Of a DNA stretch of 21,895 bases, positions 1-7,237 are shown in pieces. Position numbers and translations under genes: made by a program. The notes below the pieces were generated by a model. The model worked only from the letters and a program-made list of their open reading frames with translations. It was not told where the DNA came from and made no database searches. The stretch is from CBIFWW01 sp966186435 (GTDB lineage Bacteria; Pseudomonadota; Gammaproteobacteria; Enterobacterales; Enterobacteriaceae): contig CBIFWW010000047.1 in NCBI GenBank assembly GCA_966186435.1, forward strand, positions 1 through 21,895. Reading direction: 5' to 3'. Position 1 is the first letter of the stretch; the number at the start of each line of letters is the position of its first letter.

Positions 1-1
1 G

Positions 2-832
2 TTAGTTCGTGGCGATCACGAACTGAACGAAGTGAAAGCAGAGAAACTGGCGCAGGTTGCCAGCCCGCTGACCTTCGCAACCGAAGCAGAAATCCGTGCT
101 GTGGTAAATGCTGGCCCTGGCTCCCTCGGCCCAGTCAACATGCCTATTCCGGTTATCATCGACCGTACCGTTGCCGCCATGAGTGATTTTGGCGCTGGCG
201 CAAACATCGATGGCAAACACTACTTTGGCATTAACTGGGACCGTGATGTGGCAACCCCAGAAGTGGCTGATATCCGTAACGTGGTTGCAGGCGACCCAAG
301 CCCAGACGGCAAAGGCGTGCTGATGATCAAACGCGGGATCGAAGTTGGCCATATCTTCCAGTTGGGGACTAAGTACTCCCAGGCGATGAAGGCTTCCGTT
401 CAGGGTGAAGATGGCCGTAACCAGGTGCTGACCATGGGCTGCTACGGTATCGGGGTGACCCGCGTGGTGGCTGCGGCTATCGAGCAGAACTTTGACGATA
501 AAGGCATTCTGTGGCCAGACGCGATTGCGCCATTCCAGGTCGCCATCCTGCCAATGAACATGCACAAATCCTTCCGCGTTCAGGAACTGGCAGACAAGCT
601 GTATAACGAACTGCGCGCCAAAGGTATTGATGTGCTAATGGATGATCGTAAAGAGCGCCCGGGTGTGATGTTTGCGGATATGGAACTGATCGGCATCCCA
701 CACACTATCGTTATCGGTGACCGTAACCTGGATAACGACGATATCGAGTATAAGTACCGTCGTGATGCTGAGAAGAAACTGATAAAGACGGGTGATGTAA
801 TAGATTACCTGCTTAACGCACTGAATAAATAA
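2..832 (+). CDS. proS: Prolyl-tRNA synthetase, C-terminal 276 residues (5' end outside window)
   Basis: Charges tRNA-Pro with proline in the cytoplasm (class II aminoacyl-tRNA synthetase). The reading frame is open from base 2 with no start codon of its own, so the gene enters from the left. E. coli ProS has 572 residues, so roughly the last half is present. The first part is the end of the inserted editing domain (contains HYFGINWDRD). It is followed by the conserved stretch RGIEVGHIFQLGTKYS, then motif 3 (GCYGIGVTRVVAA), then the C-terminal anticodon-binding domain (from about PFQVAILPMN, including DDRKERPGVMFADMELIG). It ends with a TAA directly before a hairpin terminator. No disruption is seen. 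The identification rests on near-complete similarity to the E. coli protein as remembered. Confidence 0.97.
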   Translation, partial: LVRGDHELNEVKAEKLAQVASPLTFATEAEIRAVVNAGPGSLGPVNMPIPVIIDRTVAAMSDFGAGANIDGKHYFGINWDRDVATPEVADIRNVVAGDPSPDGKGVLMIKRGIEVGHIFQLGTKYSQAMKASVQGEDGRNQVLTMGCYGIGVTRVVAAAIEQNFDDKGILWPDAIAPFQVAILPMNMHKSFRVQELADKLYNELRAKGIDVLMDDRKERPGVMFADMELIGIPHTIVIGDRNLDNDDIEYKYRRDAEKKLIKTGDVIDYLLNALNK

Positions 833-836
833 CGCC

Positions 837-862
837 AAATGCCCCGTTCACGGGGCATTTTT
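837..862 (+). terminator. Rho-independent terminator of proS
   Basis: A perfect 10-bp stem (837-846 pairing with 851-860, core GCCCCG/CGGGGC) closes a TTCA tetraloop. The 3' arm runs into a T-rich end. It lies 4 bases after the proS stop and 19 bases before the yaeF start, so it should separate the two genes. The A residues on the 5' side could also give weak termination for leftward transcripts arriving from nlpE. Confidence 0.9.
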
Positions 863-880
863 CATATGGATGGTGAATAA

Positions 881-1684
881 ATGAAGGCAAGGAAGCCAAT
901 TTTAATTTGTTCTTTATTACTTTCAGCCTGTACTGCTGAATTTAATCTAGCACCAGAATCAAACGCTAAAGTGTCTGATTCTTTCCGCCCCTTGTTTAGT
1001 CTGCAACACAAAAGCTCAGCACCCAAGGGTAGCTATAAGGATATTGATCGCTCACAGCTGCTGCCTGGGGATTTGCTTTTCTCTTCAACCGTGGGGTTAA
1101 CCTCTGCCGGTATCCGGCTATTCAGCGTAGCCTCCGTCAGCCACGTCGCAATATATTTGGGTGACAATCGCGTGGCAGAGGCTATTGGCTCCGGTGTTCA
1201 AATTGTGACGTTGACGGATGTCATATCCCATAGCGATAAATTATTCGTTCTCCGCAACCAGAACCTGAGCGATGAGCAAGCTGTCAGGCTTCGGGAATTC
1301 GCTACGTTGAAACAGGGCGTTGGGTATAACTTTAAGGGGATTATAAAAATGGTGCCTTTTATGGTGACCAGCAAACTCTGTTCTTTAAATCCCTTTTCGC
1401 GTGAGTTCCGCCAGCAATGCGTGCAGGGCCTGGCGCGTTCCCAACTTGGTTATGATAAACCGAGTGATAATGAGCGCTACTTCTGCTCGCAATTTGTGGT
1501 GGCGGCATACCAATACGCCGGGCAGCCCCTGACTCTGGCGGAGGCCAGCTGGATAAGCCCAACCGATTTATTACATATGCGTGAGGGTGACATTGCGACG
1601 GTAGCCCCGGTCCAACAGTTACAATATATTGGCCATTTAAGACCGGGGATATATTTCAAAGCACTGAGAGTGGCGAAGAATTAA
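881..1684 (+). CDS. yaeF: YaeF-like lipoprotein, permuted NlpC/P60 papain-like hydrolase family
   Basis: A predicted lipoprotein of 267 residues. The N-terminus is a short type II signal peptide with the lipobox LSAC and lipidated Cys17; residue 18 is Thr, so outer-membrane sorting is expected. The body matches the YaeF/YiiX/YebB group of circularly permuted NlpC/P60 papain-like enzymes. The conserved LPGDLLFSS is followed by the histidine motif SVSHVAIYLG (His88), Glu100, and later the cysteine motif FCSQFVV (Cys202). In this permuted family the histidine precedes the nucleophilic cysteine. The substrate is unknown to me; members are thought to be amidases, peptidases or acyltransferases. 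The position between proS and nlpE matches E. coli yaeF. Its TAA shares 4 bases with the nlpE stop on the other strand. The AT-rich 5' end has only a modest ribosome site (GGATGG). Confidence 0.88.
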   Translation: MKARKPILICSLLLSACTAEFNLAPESNAKVSDSFRPLFSLQHKSSAPKGSYKDIDRSQLLPGDLLFSSTVGLTSAGIRLFSVASVSHVAIYLGDNRVAEAIGSGVQIVTLTDVISHSDKLFVLRNQNLSDEQAVRLREFATLKQGVGYNFKGIIKMVPFMVTSKLCSLNPFSREFRQQCVQGLARSQLGYDKPSDNERYFCSQFVVAAYQYAGQPLTLAEASWISPTDLLHMREGDIATVAPVQQLQYIGHLRPGIYFKALRVAKN

Positions 1685-2382
1685 GGGCGCGTAGAGCAGT
1701 CTTTATCCGCCTGGAAGTGACCAGCGCTATCGGGAGTTATAAACAACTGTGGCTCACCGGTATCTTCGTTGGCATCTAGGCTAAAGTGGCCCTGAATGGT
1801 CACTAGCACAGGGTTCACCCCAGTACCTTTGGCGGCAGCATAGCCCTGCTCCAGGGCGATTGTGTTATTCACCGCGTAGGTCTTGCCCGATGCACAATCA
1901 GTAAATACTGCGGCATCCGCCATATACTGATACATCCCGCGCATGGCCATCGGCACGCTGGGTACCGTGGTTTTTGCTGCATCCAAACGGTAATTAAGGC
2001 GGCTATTGATTGGGTTGCCGTCAGTATCCAGTATCTCCAGGCTGTTCCCCTGTGGATGGAAATACTGTTTCTCCCCATCGGCATCCGTTAGCACCAGCTT
2101 GTTGGCGGTACGTGCCCAAGTGCCCCAAGAGGCGATCGACAAAGGCTGCTTTTTGCCTTGGTAGCGTTTTTCCATCACCCAGGTGCCCTCCTTATCCAGA
2201 AACAGTGAGGTGGCAATACCCGAGCAATCGGCACAAGGTATGGTACCGAAGTAACTTTGCTGCATCGGCGTTAGCTCTGCGGGCTGGGCAGGAGAGACCG
2301 CCTGATAATCAGGGCGATTGTTACACCCCACCAGCACAAGTAATCCACCGGCTAGCGCCGCAGATATCATATATCGTTTCAT
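1681..2382 (-). CDS. nlpE: Outer-membrane lipoprotein NlpE (CutF), Cpx envelope-stress activator
   Basis: A lipoprotein of 233 residues (E. coli 236). The signal peptide ends in LVGC with lipidated Cys20, followed by Asn-Asn, so it should be sorted to the outer membrane. In E. coli NlpE signals to the CpxA sensor when surface contact or lipoprotein-trafficking and disulfide defects occur. The N-terminal domain carries the CxxC motif (PCADC) and GTWARTANKLVLTD. The C-terminal OB-like domain holds two more cysteines (FTDCASG and the terminal DKDCSTRP) that form a disulfide in the E. coli protein. The start at 2382 has a clear ribosome site (AAAGGAAAA). It is 23 bases downstream of arfB and is probably the last gene of a yaeQ-arfB-nlpE transcript. 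No terminator separates it from the convergent yaeF. Confidence 0.95.
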   Translation of the reverse strand: MKRYMISAALAGGLLVLVGCNNRPDYQAVSPAQPAELTPMQQSYFGTIPCADCSGIATSLFLDKEGTWVMEKRYQGKKQPLSIASWGTWARTANKLVLTDADGEKQYFHPQGNSLEILDTDGNPINSRLNYRLDAAKTTVPSVPMAMRGMYQYMADAAVFTDCASGKTYAVNNTIALEQGYAAAKGTGVNPVLVTIQGHFSLDANEDTGEPQLFITPDSAGHFQADKDCSTRP

Positions 2383-2405
2383 TGTTTTCCTTTCCCTTAA
2401 TGCTG

Positions 2406-2828
2406 TTAGTCCGTTGAACGCCTTACTTTGCCACGCAGCGATTTGGTAGTGCTGCGTTGGGATTTGGACGTTAAACGGCGCTCCTTTGATGCCCGGGTCG
2501 GGCGGGTGGCCCGCCGGGTCTTTTGCACCATGGTTAATTCACGAATCAAGGCAACCAACCTGGCTGCCGCTGCTTCACGATTTAACTCCTGGTTACGATA
2601 TTCCTGAGCTTTAATGATCACCACCCCATCGGCCGTAATCAAATGGTGGCTGGCTTCCAGCAGCCGCGCTTTATAAAAATCTGGCAAGCTGGAGGCGCGA
2701 ATATCAAAACGCAGGTGAATAGCCGAAGAGGTCTTATTCACATTTTGCCCGCCGTTGCCCTGGGCCCGGATGGCAGTAATCTCTAATTCATCGTCTGGAA
2801 TGATGATATTCGGCGAGACTTCAATCAT
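2406..2828 (-). CDS. arfB: Peptidyl-tRNA hydrolase ArfB (ribosome rescue factor, YaeJ)
   Basis: Releases nascent peptides from ribosomes stalled at the end of a truncated mRNA, as a backup to tmRNA and ArfA. It has 140 residues, the family length. The catalytic GGQ lies at residues 26-28 within RAQGNGGQNVNKTSSAIHLR. The C-terminal tail is strongly basic (TRRATRPTRASKERR and on to the end); in the E. coli protein this tail enters the empty mRNA channel. The ATG at 2828 lies inside the last codons of yaeQ (8-base overlap), implying translational coupling. Nothing is missing or truncated. Confidence 0.96.
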   Translation of the reverse strand: MIEVSPNIIIPDDELEITAIRAQGNGGQNVNKTSSAIHLRFDIRASSLPDFYKARLLEASHHLITADGVVIIKAQEYRNQELNREAAAARLVALIRELTMVQKTRRATRPTRASKERRLTSKSQRSTTKSLRGKVRRSTD

Positions 2829-3369
2829 TAGCGTTTTGCCAACAAACCGGTGCCAACTCCAAATTAGTTTGGCTGTCAGACAGCCAGATGACGCCTTCTT
2901 GTAAGGTAGCCTGCAACGACATATTACGTGCAGCCACCTGGCTGAGCGTTTTTAACTGGGTATCATCCATATACCAGATGGTGAGATTTTTATATCCCGC
3001 CAGGTTTTGCTGGTTCTGCTGCCACCAAATTTGCGCTGCCCGCGTATTATAAGTAAACAGCGCCACTTGTTGAGAAACACTACAGGCCTTTTTCAGACGA
3101 CGCTCTTCCGGCAGCCCCATCTCCACCCAAAGATCGATGCCCAGATGGTCGTTAAGGATCCACAGCTCAGGCTCGTCATCGGCGCTTAAGCCACGGGTGA
3201 ACTGTAGCCGTTCATCGGCATACTTAATCCAGGCGAGTAAGCGCAGCATCATGCGGTCTTCAGTTTCTGATGGATGCTTAGCCACCGTCAAACTAGTATC
3301 CAGGAAAACATTGCGATCTAAATCGGCCACATTCAGTAGTGCTTTATAAATAGTTGCTTTTAAGGCCAT
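2821..3369 (-). CDS. yaeQ: YaeQ family protein (PD-(D/E)XK nuclease-like fold)
   Basis: A conserved 182-residue protein close to E. coli YaeQ (181). It begins MALKATIYKALLNVADLDRN and contains ADDEPELWILNDHLGIDLWVEMGLP. Family structures show a variant PD-(D/E)XK nuclease fold, but the cellular role is not established. I chose the ATG at 3369 rather than an upstream in-frame start at 3483. It matches the family N-terminus and has a strong GGGGGAA site just upstream, while the extra 38 residues look like untranslated leader. It heads a leftward run with arfB (overlapping) and nlpE, and is divergent from yaeP-rof. Confidence 0.93.
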   Translation of the reverse strand: MALKATIYKALLNVADLDRNVFLDTSLTVAKHPSETEDRMMLRLLAWIKYADERLQFTRGLSADDEPELWILNDHLGIDLWVEMGLPEERRLKKACSVSQQVALFTYNTRAAQIWWQQNQQNLAGYKNLTIWYMDDTQLKTLSQVAARNMSLQATLQEGVIWLSDSQTNLELAPVCWQNAND

Positions 3370-3488
3370 AATTCCCCCAAATACATAATGCCCATAGTGT
3401 AACGGAATCAGCTCCTGTGCGCCGGAGAAACTGTGCCGCAGGGCGGTAACAAGATAAATTTTACCTGCCCATGACAAAACCATGGTTA

Positions 3489-3497
3489 TGGTATAGT
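3489..3497 (+). promoter_or_regulatory. Candidate extended -10 promoter for yaeP-rof
   Basis: The 214-base gap between the divergent yaeQ and yaeP starts contains TGGTATAGT: a TATAGT -10 element (3492-3497) with the TGn extension upstream. A partial -35 (ATGACA, 3471-3476) sits about 15 bases away, which is short, so the extended -10 would carry most of the recognition. Transcription would start near 3504 and leave a leader of about 80 bases before the yaeP GTG. No convincing yaeQ promoter was found on the other strand. Confidence 0.45.
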
Positions 3498-3583
3498 CAC
3501 CTTGCTAAACAGAGTTTATCTTCGTAGGCTTAACAGGCAGCCCACGATAAAATCTGCTGTCAGGGACTCTGAAAGGAGGGTAT

Positions 3584-3784
3584 GTGGAAAAGTATTGTGA
3601 ATTAATTCGCCAGCGGTACAGTGAGATCGCCAGCGGCGATTTAGGTTATGTACCAGACGCACTGGGTTGTGTGTTACGGGTTTTGAATGAGATAGCATCC
3701 GATGCAAGTGTAGCGGAGGCACTCAGGGAAAAGGCGGCGTATGCTGCCGCGAACTTACTGGTGAGCGACTATGTCAACGAATGA
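3584..3784 (+). CDS. yaeP: YaeP family protein, function unknown
   Basis: A 66-residue conserved protein found next to rof in enterobacteria. It starts (M)EKYCELIRQRYSEIASGDLG and ends LLVSDYVNE. It reads as soluble and helical, with no signal peptide or membrane segment, and I know of no assigned function. The start is GTG at 3584, five bases after a strong AAAGGAGGG site. The ATG two bases upstream (3582) is in another frame and stops after seven codons. The last 14 bases overlap the start of rof, so the two are probably co-translated, which suggests but does not prove a related role. Confidence 0.93.
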   Translation: MEKYCELIRQRYSEIASGDLGYVPDALGCVLRVLNEIASDASVAEALREKAAYAAANLLVSDYVNE

Positions 3785-4031
3785 TTCCTATCAGCCCATT
3801 AACTGCGATGATTATGACAACCTCGAGCTTGCCTGCCAGCACCATCTGATACTGACGCTGGAGCTGAAGAGTGGGGAAACCTTAAAAGCGAAAGCCAACG
3901 ATCTGATTACACGTAAGAACATCGAATACTTGATCGTGGATGACGCAGGCAGTGCACGGGAACTCCGTCTGGATAAAATCACCAGCTTTAGCCATCCTGA
4001 AATTGGTACGGTGGTGGTCAGCGAATCCTGA
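3771..4031 (+). CDS. rof: Rof (YaeO), inhibitor of transcription termination factor Rho
   Basis: A protein of 86 residues, matching E. coli Rof throughout (DSYQPINCDDYDNLELACQH near the start, ELRLDKITSFSHPEIGTVVV near the end). In E. coli this small Sm-like protein binds the RNA-binding face of the Rho hexamer and blocks termination. The ATG at 3771 lies inside yaeP (14-base overlap) and uses a GGTGAG-like ribosome site within that gene. A strong terminator follows 21 bases after the stop. No odd features. Confidence 0.95.
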   Translation: MSTNDSYQPINCDDYDNLELACQHHLILTLELKSGETLKAKANDLITRKNIEYLIVDDAGSARELRLDKITSFSHPEIGTVVVSES

Positions 4032-4052
4032 TTATAAAGCCAACCCAAAAAT

Positions 4053-4077
4053 GCCCGGCATGGAGCCGGGCTTTTTT
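4053..4077 (+). terminator. Bidirectional Rho-independent terminator between rof and cytochrome c gene
   Basis: A perfect 7-bp stem GCCCGGC (4053-4059) / GCCGGGC (4065-4071) with a five-base loop is followed by six T. On the opposite strand the same stem is followed by ATTTTT. It can therefore end both the rightward rof transcript and the leftward tilS-cytochrome c transcript, whose last gene stops at 4087. Confidence 0.93.
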
Positions 4078-4086
4078 ATGCCGGTA

Positions 4087-4404
4087 TTAAGGCTTTTGAG
4101 AAGCGTACCAGGCTGCCAGATTGTTGATATCGCTGTCGGATAAGCCGCTGACATACGCCTTCATAATCTCTGCCGTCCCACCATTGCGATGGCCACTCTT
4201 GTAAGCATGTAGCGCTTGGGATAAATAATCTTCACTCTGCCCGGCAATAGTGGGGTACAGCGGTGAGTTAGATTTCCCCGTTGCCCCGTGGCAGGCCACG
4301 CACATTGCGGCCTTTTGAGAACCGGCTTTAACATCCCCTTTCGCCATCGCCGCACTGGCACACATCATCAGCGCCACGCCTAACATCACACGCTTACTCA
4401 ACAT
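4087..4404 (-). CDS. Small periplasmic c-type cytochrome (class I, c4/c553-like)
   Basis: A 105-residue exported monohaem cytochrome. The signal peptide (residues 1-21, cleavage after AMA) is followed by a haem attachment motif CVACH at Cys35-Cys38-His39. Met81 in AEIMKAYVSGLS is the likely sixth iron ligand. The C-terminal helix (DINNLAAWYASQ) is typical of cytochrome c4/c553 domains. It would carry electrons in the periplasm; the partner is unknown. The ATG lies inside the last codons of tilS (7-base overlap), with an AAGGAGA ribosome site also inside tilS, so translation is probably coupled. As I recall it, E. coli K-12 has no cytochrome gene here. It should need the Ccm system for haem attachment, which lies outside the window. 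Confidence 0.88.
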   Translation of the reverse strand: MLSKRVMLGVALMMCASAAMAKGDVKAGSQKAAMCVACHGATGKSNSPLYPTIAGQSEDYLSQALHAYKSGHRNGGTAEIMKAYVSGLSDSDINNLAAWYASQKP

Positions 4405-5714
4405 TGCTTACTCTCCTTTTGCCAGTCGATATGCCAGCATTCTTCACAATCGGGTTGCCCTTCAAGGGTGACAAATATCCCACAGGCGGCAATAAGTTGC
4501 TCGCCATAAAACAGTAGCGGTGTGGCGTCCCGTTGCCAGGAGGGGATATTTAACGCCTGCCAGAGCTTCTTCATTGGACGGCTACGATCGCGCCCGACAA
4601 TATGAATATTGCCTGATGCACTAAAGCGGATGGAGATCGCTTCCCCTTTTGAGGCTTGCCTGACGGCTAAGCCTGCGCTACCCAGCATCACCTGCCCAAG
4701 ATTATCGGGCAAAATTAGCGGTTGTTTAGGGTTGATCCAGGAAATTGATACATCGCGCTGGCTTTTATGGGTGGCAATGCGCCATAGCGCCCCCTGGAAG
4801 CGGCGTATTTCATGGTCACCCAGCTGCAATATCGGGTTGGCATCCTCCCGGCTGAGGGCCACTTCCTGCCACAGGCGCAACAAGCCATTGCGGGAAGGCA
4901 TTTGCGCCCCCTGCCCCGCCAGCCAACGGCGTATCAAAGCCGCCCGGCGGCCTTCACTCATTTCGAGTAAAGGGGCGATAAGCAACGATCCGTTGTGATC
5001 CACCACCCGGCCAAGATCCTCGGCCAGTAGCTCGTCAATCAACGCCTCTTGTTCACCGCACAGGGCCGCACTCCGGGCCGCCGCACTGGCAAAGTGGGGC
5101 CAGCGGGCTTCCAGGGCCGGGACAATACGTAGCCGCAGGAAGTTACGGTCATAGCTATCATCCTGATTGCTGTCGTCCTCCACCCATCGCAGCTGATAGT
5201 GAGCGGCATAACGCTCAAGCAAGGAGCGGGAAAGACCGAGCATCGGGCGGATAATCGTGCCCTGTGCGAAAGCCAGGGTTTCCGGCATCGCCGCCAGACC
5301 ACCGGGGCCGCTGCCACGCTTAAGCGCCAGCAGCAGGGTTTCACACTGATCGTTTTGATGCTGCGCCGTCACCAGCCCTTCCCCTTTTTGCAGATGGCGA
5401 GCAAACGCGGCATAACGCGCTTTACGGGCATGGGCTTCAATCCCCAATCCCTCTTTTTCAAGGGTCACCCACTCGACAATAAGGGGTACCTTCAACCCCT
5501 GGCATACTCTTTCACAATGGGCTACCCACTCATCGGCATAGGGGCTGATACCATGATGAATGTGAATCGCACGCAGGGTAAAGCTACTGGCATCCGCAAG
5601 CCGGGCCAGAGAATGGAGCAAAACGGTAGAATCAAGACCGCCGCTGAAGGCCACCAACAGTTCGCGGTAGCCCGTCAGGGCGGAGGAAAGCGGTAAATCA
5701 GCCTGGGTATTCAT
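4398..5714 (-). CDS. tilS: tRNA(Ile)-lysidine synthase TilS
   Basis: Uses ATP and lysine to convert C34 of the CAU-anticodon tRNA-Ile to lysidine, which switches it from reading AUG to AUA; the gene is essential in E. coli. The N-terminal PP-loop ATPase motif is SGGLDS at residues 24-29, followed by HIHHG and the conserved ESNQDDSYDRNFLR-type segment (here DDSNQDDSYDRNFLR). The C-terminal TilS domains include the RPMKKLWQ and RDATPLLFYG stretches. The ORF could extend to a TTG at 5726, but the ATG at 5714 gives an N-terminus close to the E. coli length, so I chose it (438 residues). Neither start has a Shine-Dalgarno sequence, and an inverted repeat ends directly at the ATG. It lies downstream of dtpC and overlaps the cytochrome c gene. 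Confidence 0.94.
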   Translation of the reverse strand: MNTQADLPLSSALTGYRELLVAFSGGLDSTVLLHSLARLADASSFTLRAIHIHHGISPYADEWVAHCERVCQGLKVPLIVEWVTLEKEGLGIEAHARKARYAAFARHLQKGEGLVTAQHQNDQCETLLLALKRGSGPGGLAAMPETLAFAQGTIIRPMLGLSRSLLERYAAHYQLRWVEDDSNQDDSYDRNFLRLRIVPALEARWPHFASAAARSAALCGEQEALIDELLAEDLGRVVDHNGSLLIAPLLEMSEGRRAALIRRWLAGQGAQMPSRNGLLRLWQEVALSREDANPILQLGDHEIRRFQGALWRIATHKSQRDVSISWINPKQPLILPDNLGQVMLGSAGLAVRQASKGEAISIRFSASGNIHIVGRDRSRPMKKLWQALNIPSWQRDATPLLFYGEQLIAACGIFVTLEGQPDCEECWHIDWQKESKQC

Positions 5715-5757
5715 GAGTGTGGTCAATGTTCAGAGATACCAAACGTTAACCACACTC
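5715..5757 (-). promoter_or_regulatory. Stem-loop abutting the tilS start codon
   Basis: The arms GAGTGTGGTCAA (5715-5726) and TTAACCACACTC (5746-5757) are inverted repeats. In the leftward RNA they give a 12-bp stem with one G-U pair and a 19-base loop. The 3' arm ends one base before the ATG. There is no U-tract, so it is not a usual terminator for dtpC. It may limit ribosome access to tilS or mark the dtpC-tilS processing point. A TTGACA hexamer occurs just upstream at the dtpC end, but no matching -10 was found. Confidence 0.55.
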
Positions 5758-5763
5758 GGCGTG

Positions 5764-7221
5764 TCAATCAAGCACTAACGGCGCAACTTTGCGTTTCATC
5801 CGGCTACGCCAAACGGCCAGCACCACCAGGATCGCTACACAGGCCAGGCTCCACTCCCCCATTTGGGCAAAGAAGTGACCGTAAGCGGTTATGGCGGTCT
5901 CCGGAATGGAGGATTCCGTGGTTTGTTGGGCTACCACACCGGCCAGCCAGTTGGCAATAGAACCACTCGCCAGCATATAGATACCGGTGAGCATCCCAGT
6001 TGCACCCGGTAAATTCAGCCGGGTAATTTGCGCCATGGCGATAGGGTCGATAAACAGCTCGGCAAAGCCCATTAGCGCCAGCCCAGTTACCATCAGCCCC
6101 ATCGAAGACTCACCGTTTAACTGCCCGGCCCGGGCATTGAGGGCCAGTACCAGGAAACCGGCGCTCATCAGTGCCAGACCACAGGCAAACTTCAGCCACA
6201 TCCGCAGTAGGGTCGCCCGTTTGCTTTCGCCACGGGACAGCCAGGCCAGCACAACCCCGGCACTCATCACCGCCACCGCATTCACTGACTGGAACAGCGC
6301 CGTTGGGACTTCCCAACGCATCAGTTTACGGTTTACAAAGTGGTCGATGAATAAACTAATGGAGCTACCGCCCTGCTGGGCCAGCACCCAGAACAACGTC
6401 CCGGCCAGCATCAGTAGAACGATTTGCCACAGGGCGCCCCGGTGATCTGGCTCACGGAACATAATGCGCGCCACGATCACCACCGCAAACACGCAAACCA
6501 TCGCCAGTAAGTAACCGGCCAGATCATAGTGCAGCAGAAGGGTGAAGAAGCCAGGTGCGATACACAGACCAATCACCAGCCAGCCCCAATTAGGCAGGGC
6601 AAATTTCACTTGGCGCAGTGCTACTGTGTCCGGCCCACGGGTATCTTTGAAATGGCGATGGCCGCTGAGGAAAATCATTAGACCGATAAACATCCCAATA
6701 CCCGCCAGGGCGAAGCCCACATGCCAGCCCCAGGCCTGGGCTGCCAGGCCACAGGCCACTGGTGCCGCAATCGAACCAATGTTGCCTGCCGCATACATCA
6801 GCGAGAATCCACCGTCACGGCGGCTGTCTTCCGGGGCGTAAAGTTCACCCAGCAGACAGCTGATGTTGGATTTAAACAACCCATAGCCGCAAATGATGAT
6901 GCCTAACGCCAGATAGAGTGACCAGGTACTGTCGGATTTAACACCAAGTACCACATGTCCTAGTGTCATTAAGAGTGCGCCGGCAATGACGGATATTCGA
7001 TTGCCCAGCAAACGGTCGGCAAGCCAGCCGCCAAGTATTGGGGTAACGTAGACAAGAGACGCGTAAGCGCTGAAAAGAGTGATAGCGTGGCTATCATCAA
7101 AGCGGAGTTGATGAGTGAGGTAAAGGATAAGTAAGGCACGCATGCCGTAGAAGCTAAAGTATTCCCAGATTTGGATCGCCACGAGATAAAAGATAGCTCG
7201 CGGATGTGAGGGTGTTTTCAT
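5764..7221 (-). CDS. dtpC: Proton-dependent di/tripeptide transporter DtpC (YjdL), POT family
   Basis: A protein of 485 residues, the same length as E. coli YjdL/DtpC. It is an inner-membrane MFS/POT carrier expected to span the membrane about 14 times and to co-import protons with short peptides; the E. coli protein prefers dipeptides with a C-terminal lysine. The family's first-helix motif ExxERFxYY appears as Q17-I-W-E20-Y-F-S-F-Y25, the variant also seen in E. coli DtpC. Further matches include LVYVTPILGGWLADRLLGN and GLALMGFAELFIDPIAMAQI. The ATG at 7221 has a GGAGA site. It follows cadA after 64 bases containing a terminator-like hairpin. Placed with cadBA, it likely supplies lysine to the acid-response pathway. 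Confidence 0.95.
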   Translation of the reverse strand: MKTPSHPRAIFYLVAIQIWEYFSFYGMRALLILYLTHQLRFDDSHAITLFSAYASLVYVTPILGGWLADRLLGNRISVIAGALLMTLGHVVLGVKSDSTWSLYLALGIIICGYGLFKSNISCLLGELYAPEDSRRDGGFSLMYAAGNIGSIAAPVACGLAAQAWGWHVGFALAGIGMFIGLMIFLSGHRHFKDTRGPDTVALRQVKFALPNWGWLVIGLCIAPGFFTLLLHYDLAGYLLAMVCVFAVVIVARIMFREPDHRGALWQIVLLMLAGTLFWVLAQQGGSSISLFIDHFVNRKLMRWEVPTALFQSVNAVAVMSAGVVLAWLSRGESKRATLLRMWLKFACGLALMSAGFLVLALNARAGQLNGESSMGLMVTGLALMGFAELFIDPIAMAQITRLNLPGATGMLTGIYMLASGSIANWLAGVVAQQTTESSIPETAITAYGHFFAQMGEWSLACVAILVVLAVWRSRMKRKVAPLVLD

Positions 7222-7237
7222 AGAGTCTCCATAATGC

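Noticed and set aside
3582..3605. ATG at 3582 as start of yaeP
   Set aside because: It is out of frame and stops after seven codons; the GTG at 3584 gives the conserved protein.
5728..5772. TTGACA hexamer near the dtpC stop as a tilS promoter
   Set aside because: No acceptable -10 lies 16-18 bases downstream; the nearest TATCTC is 23 bases away.
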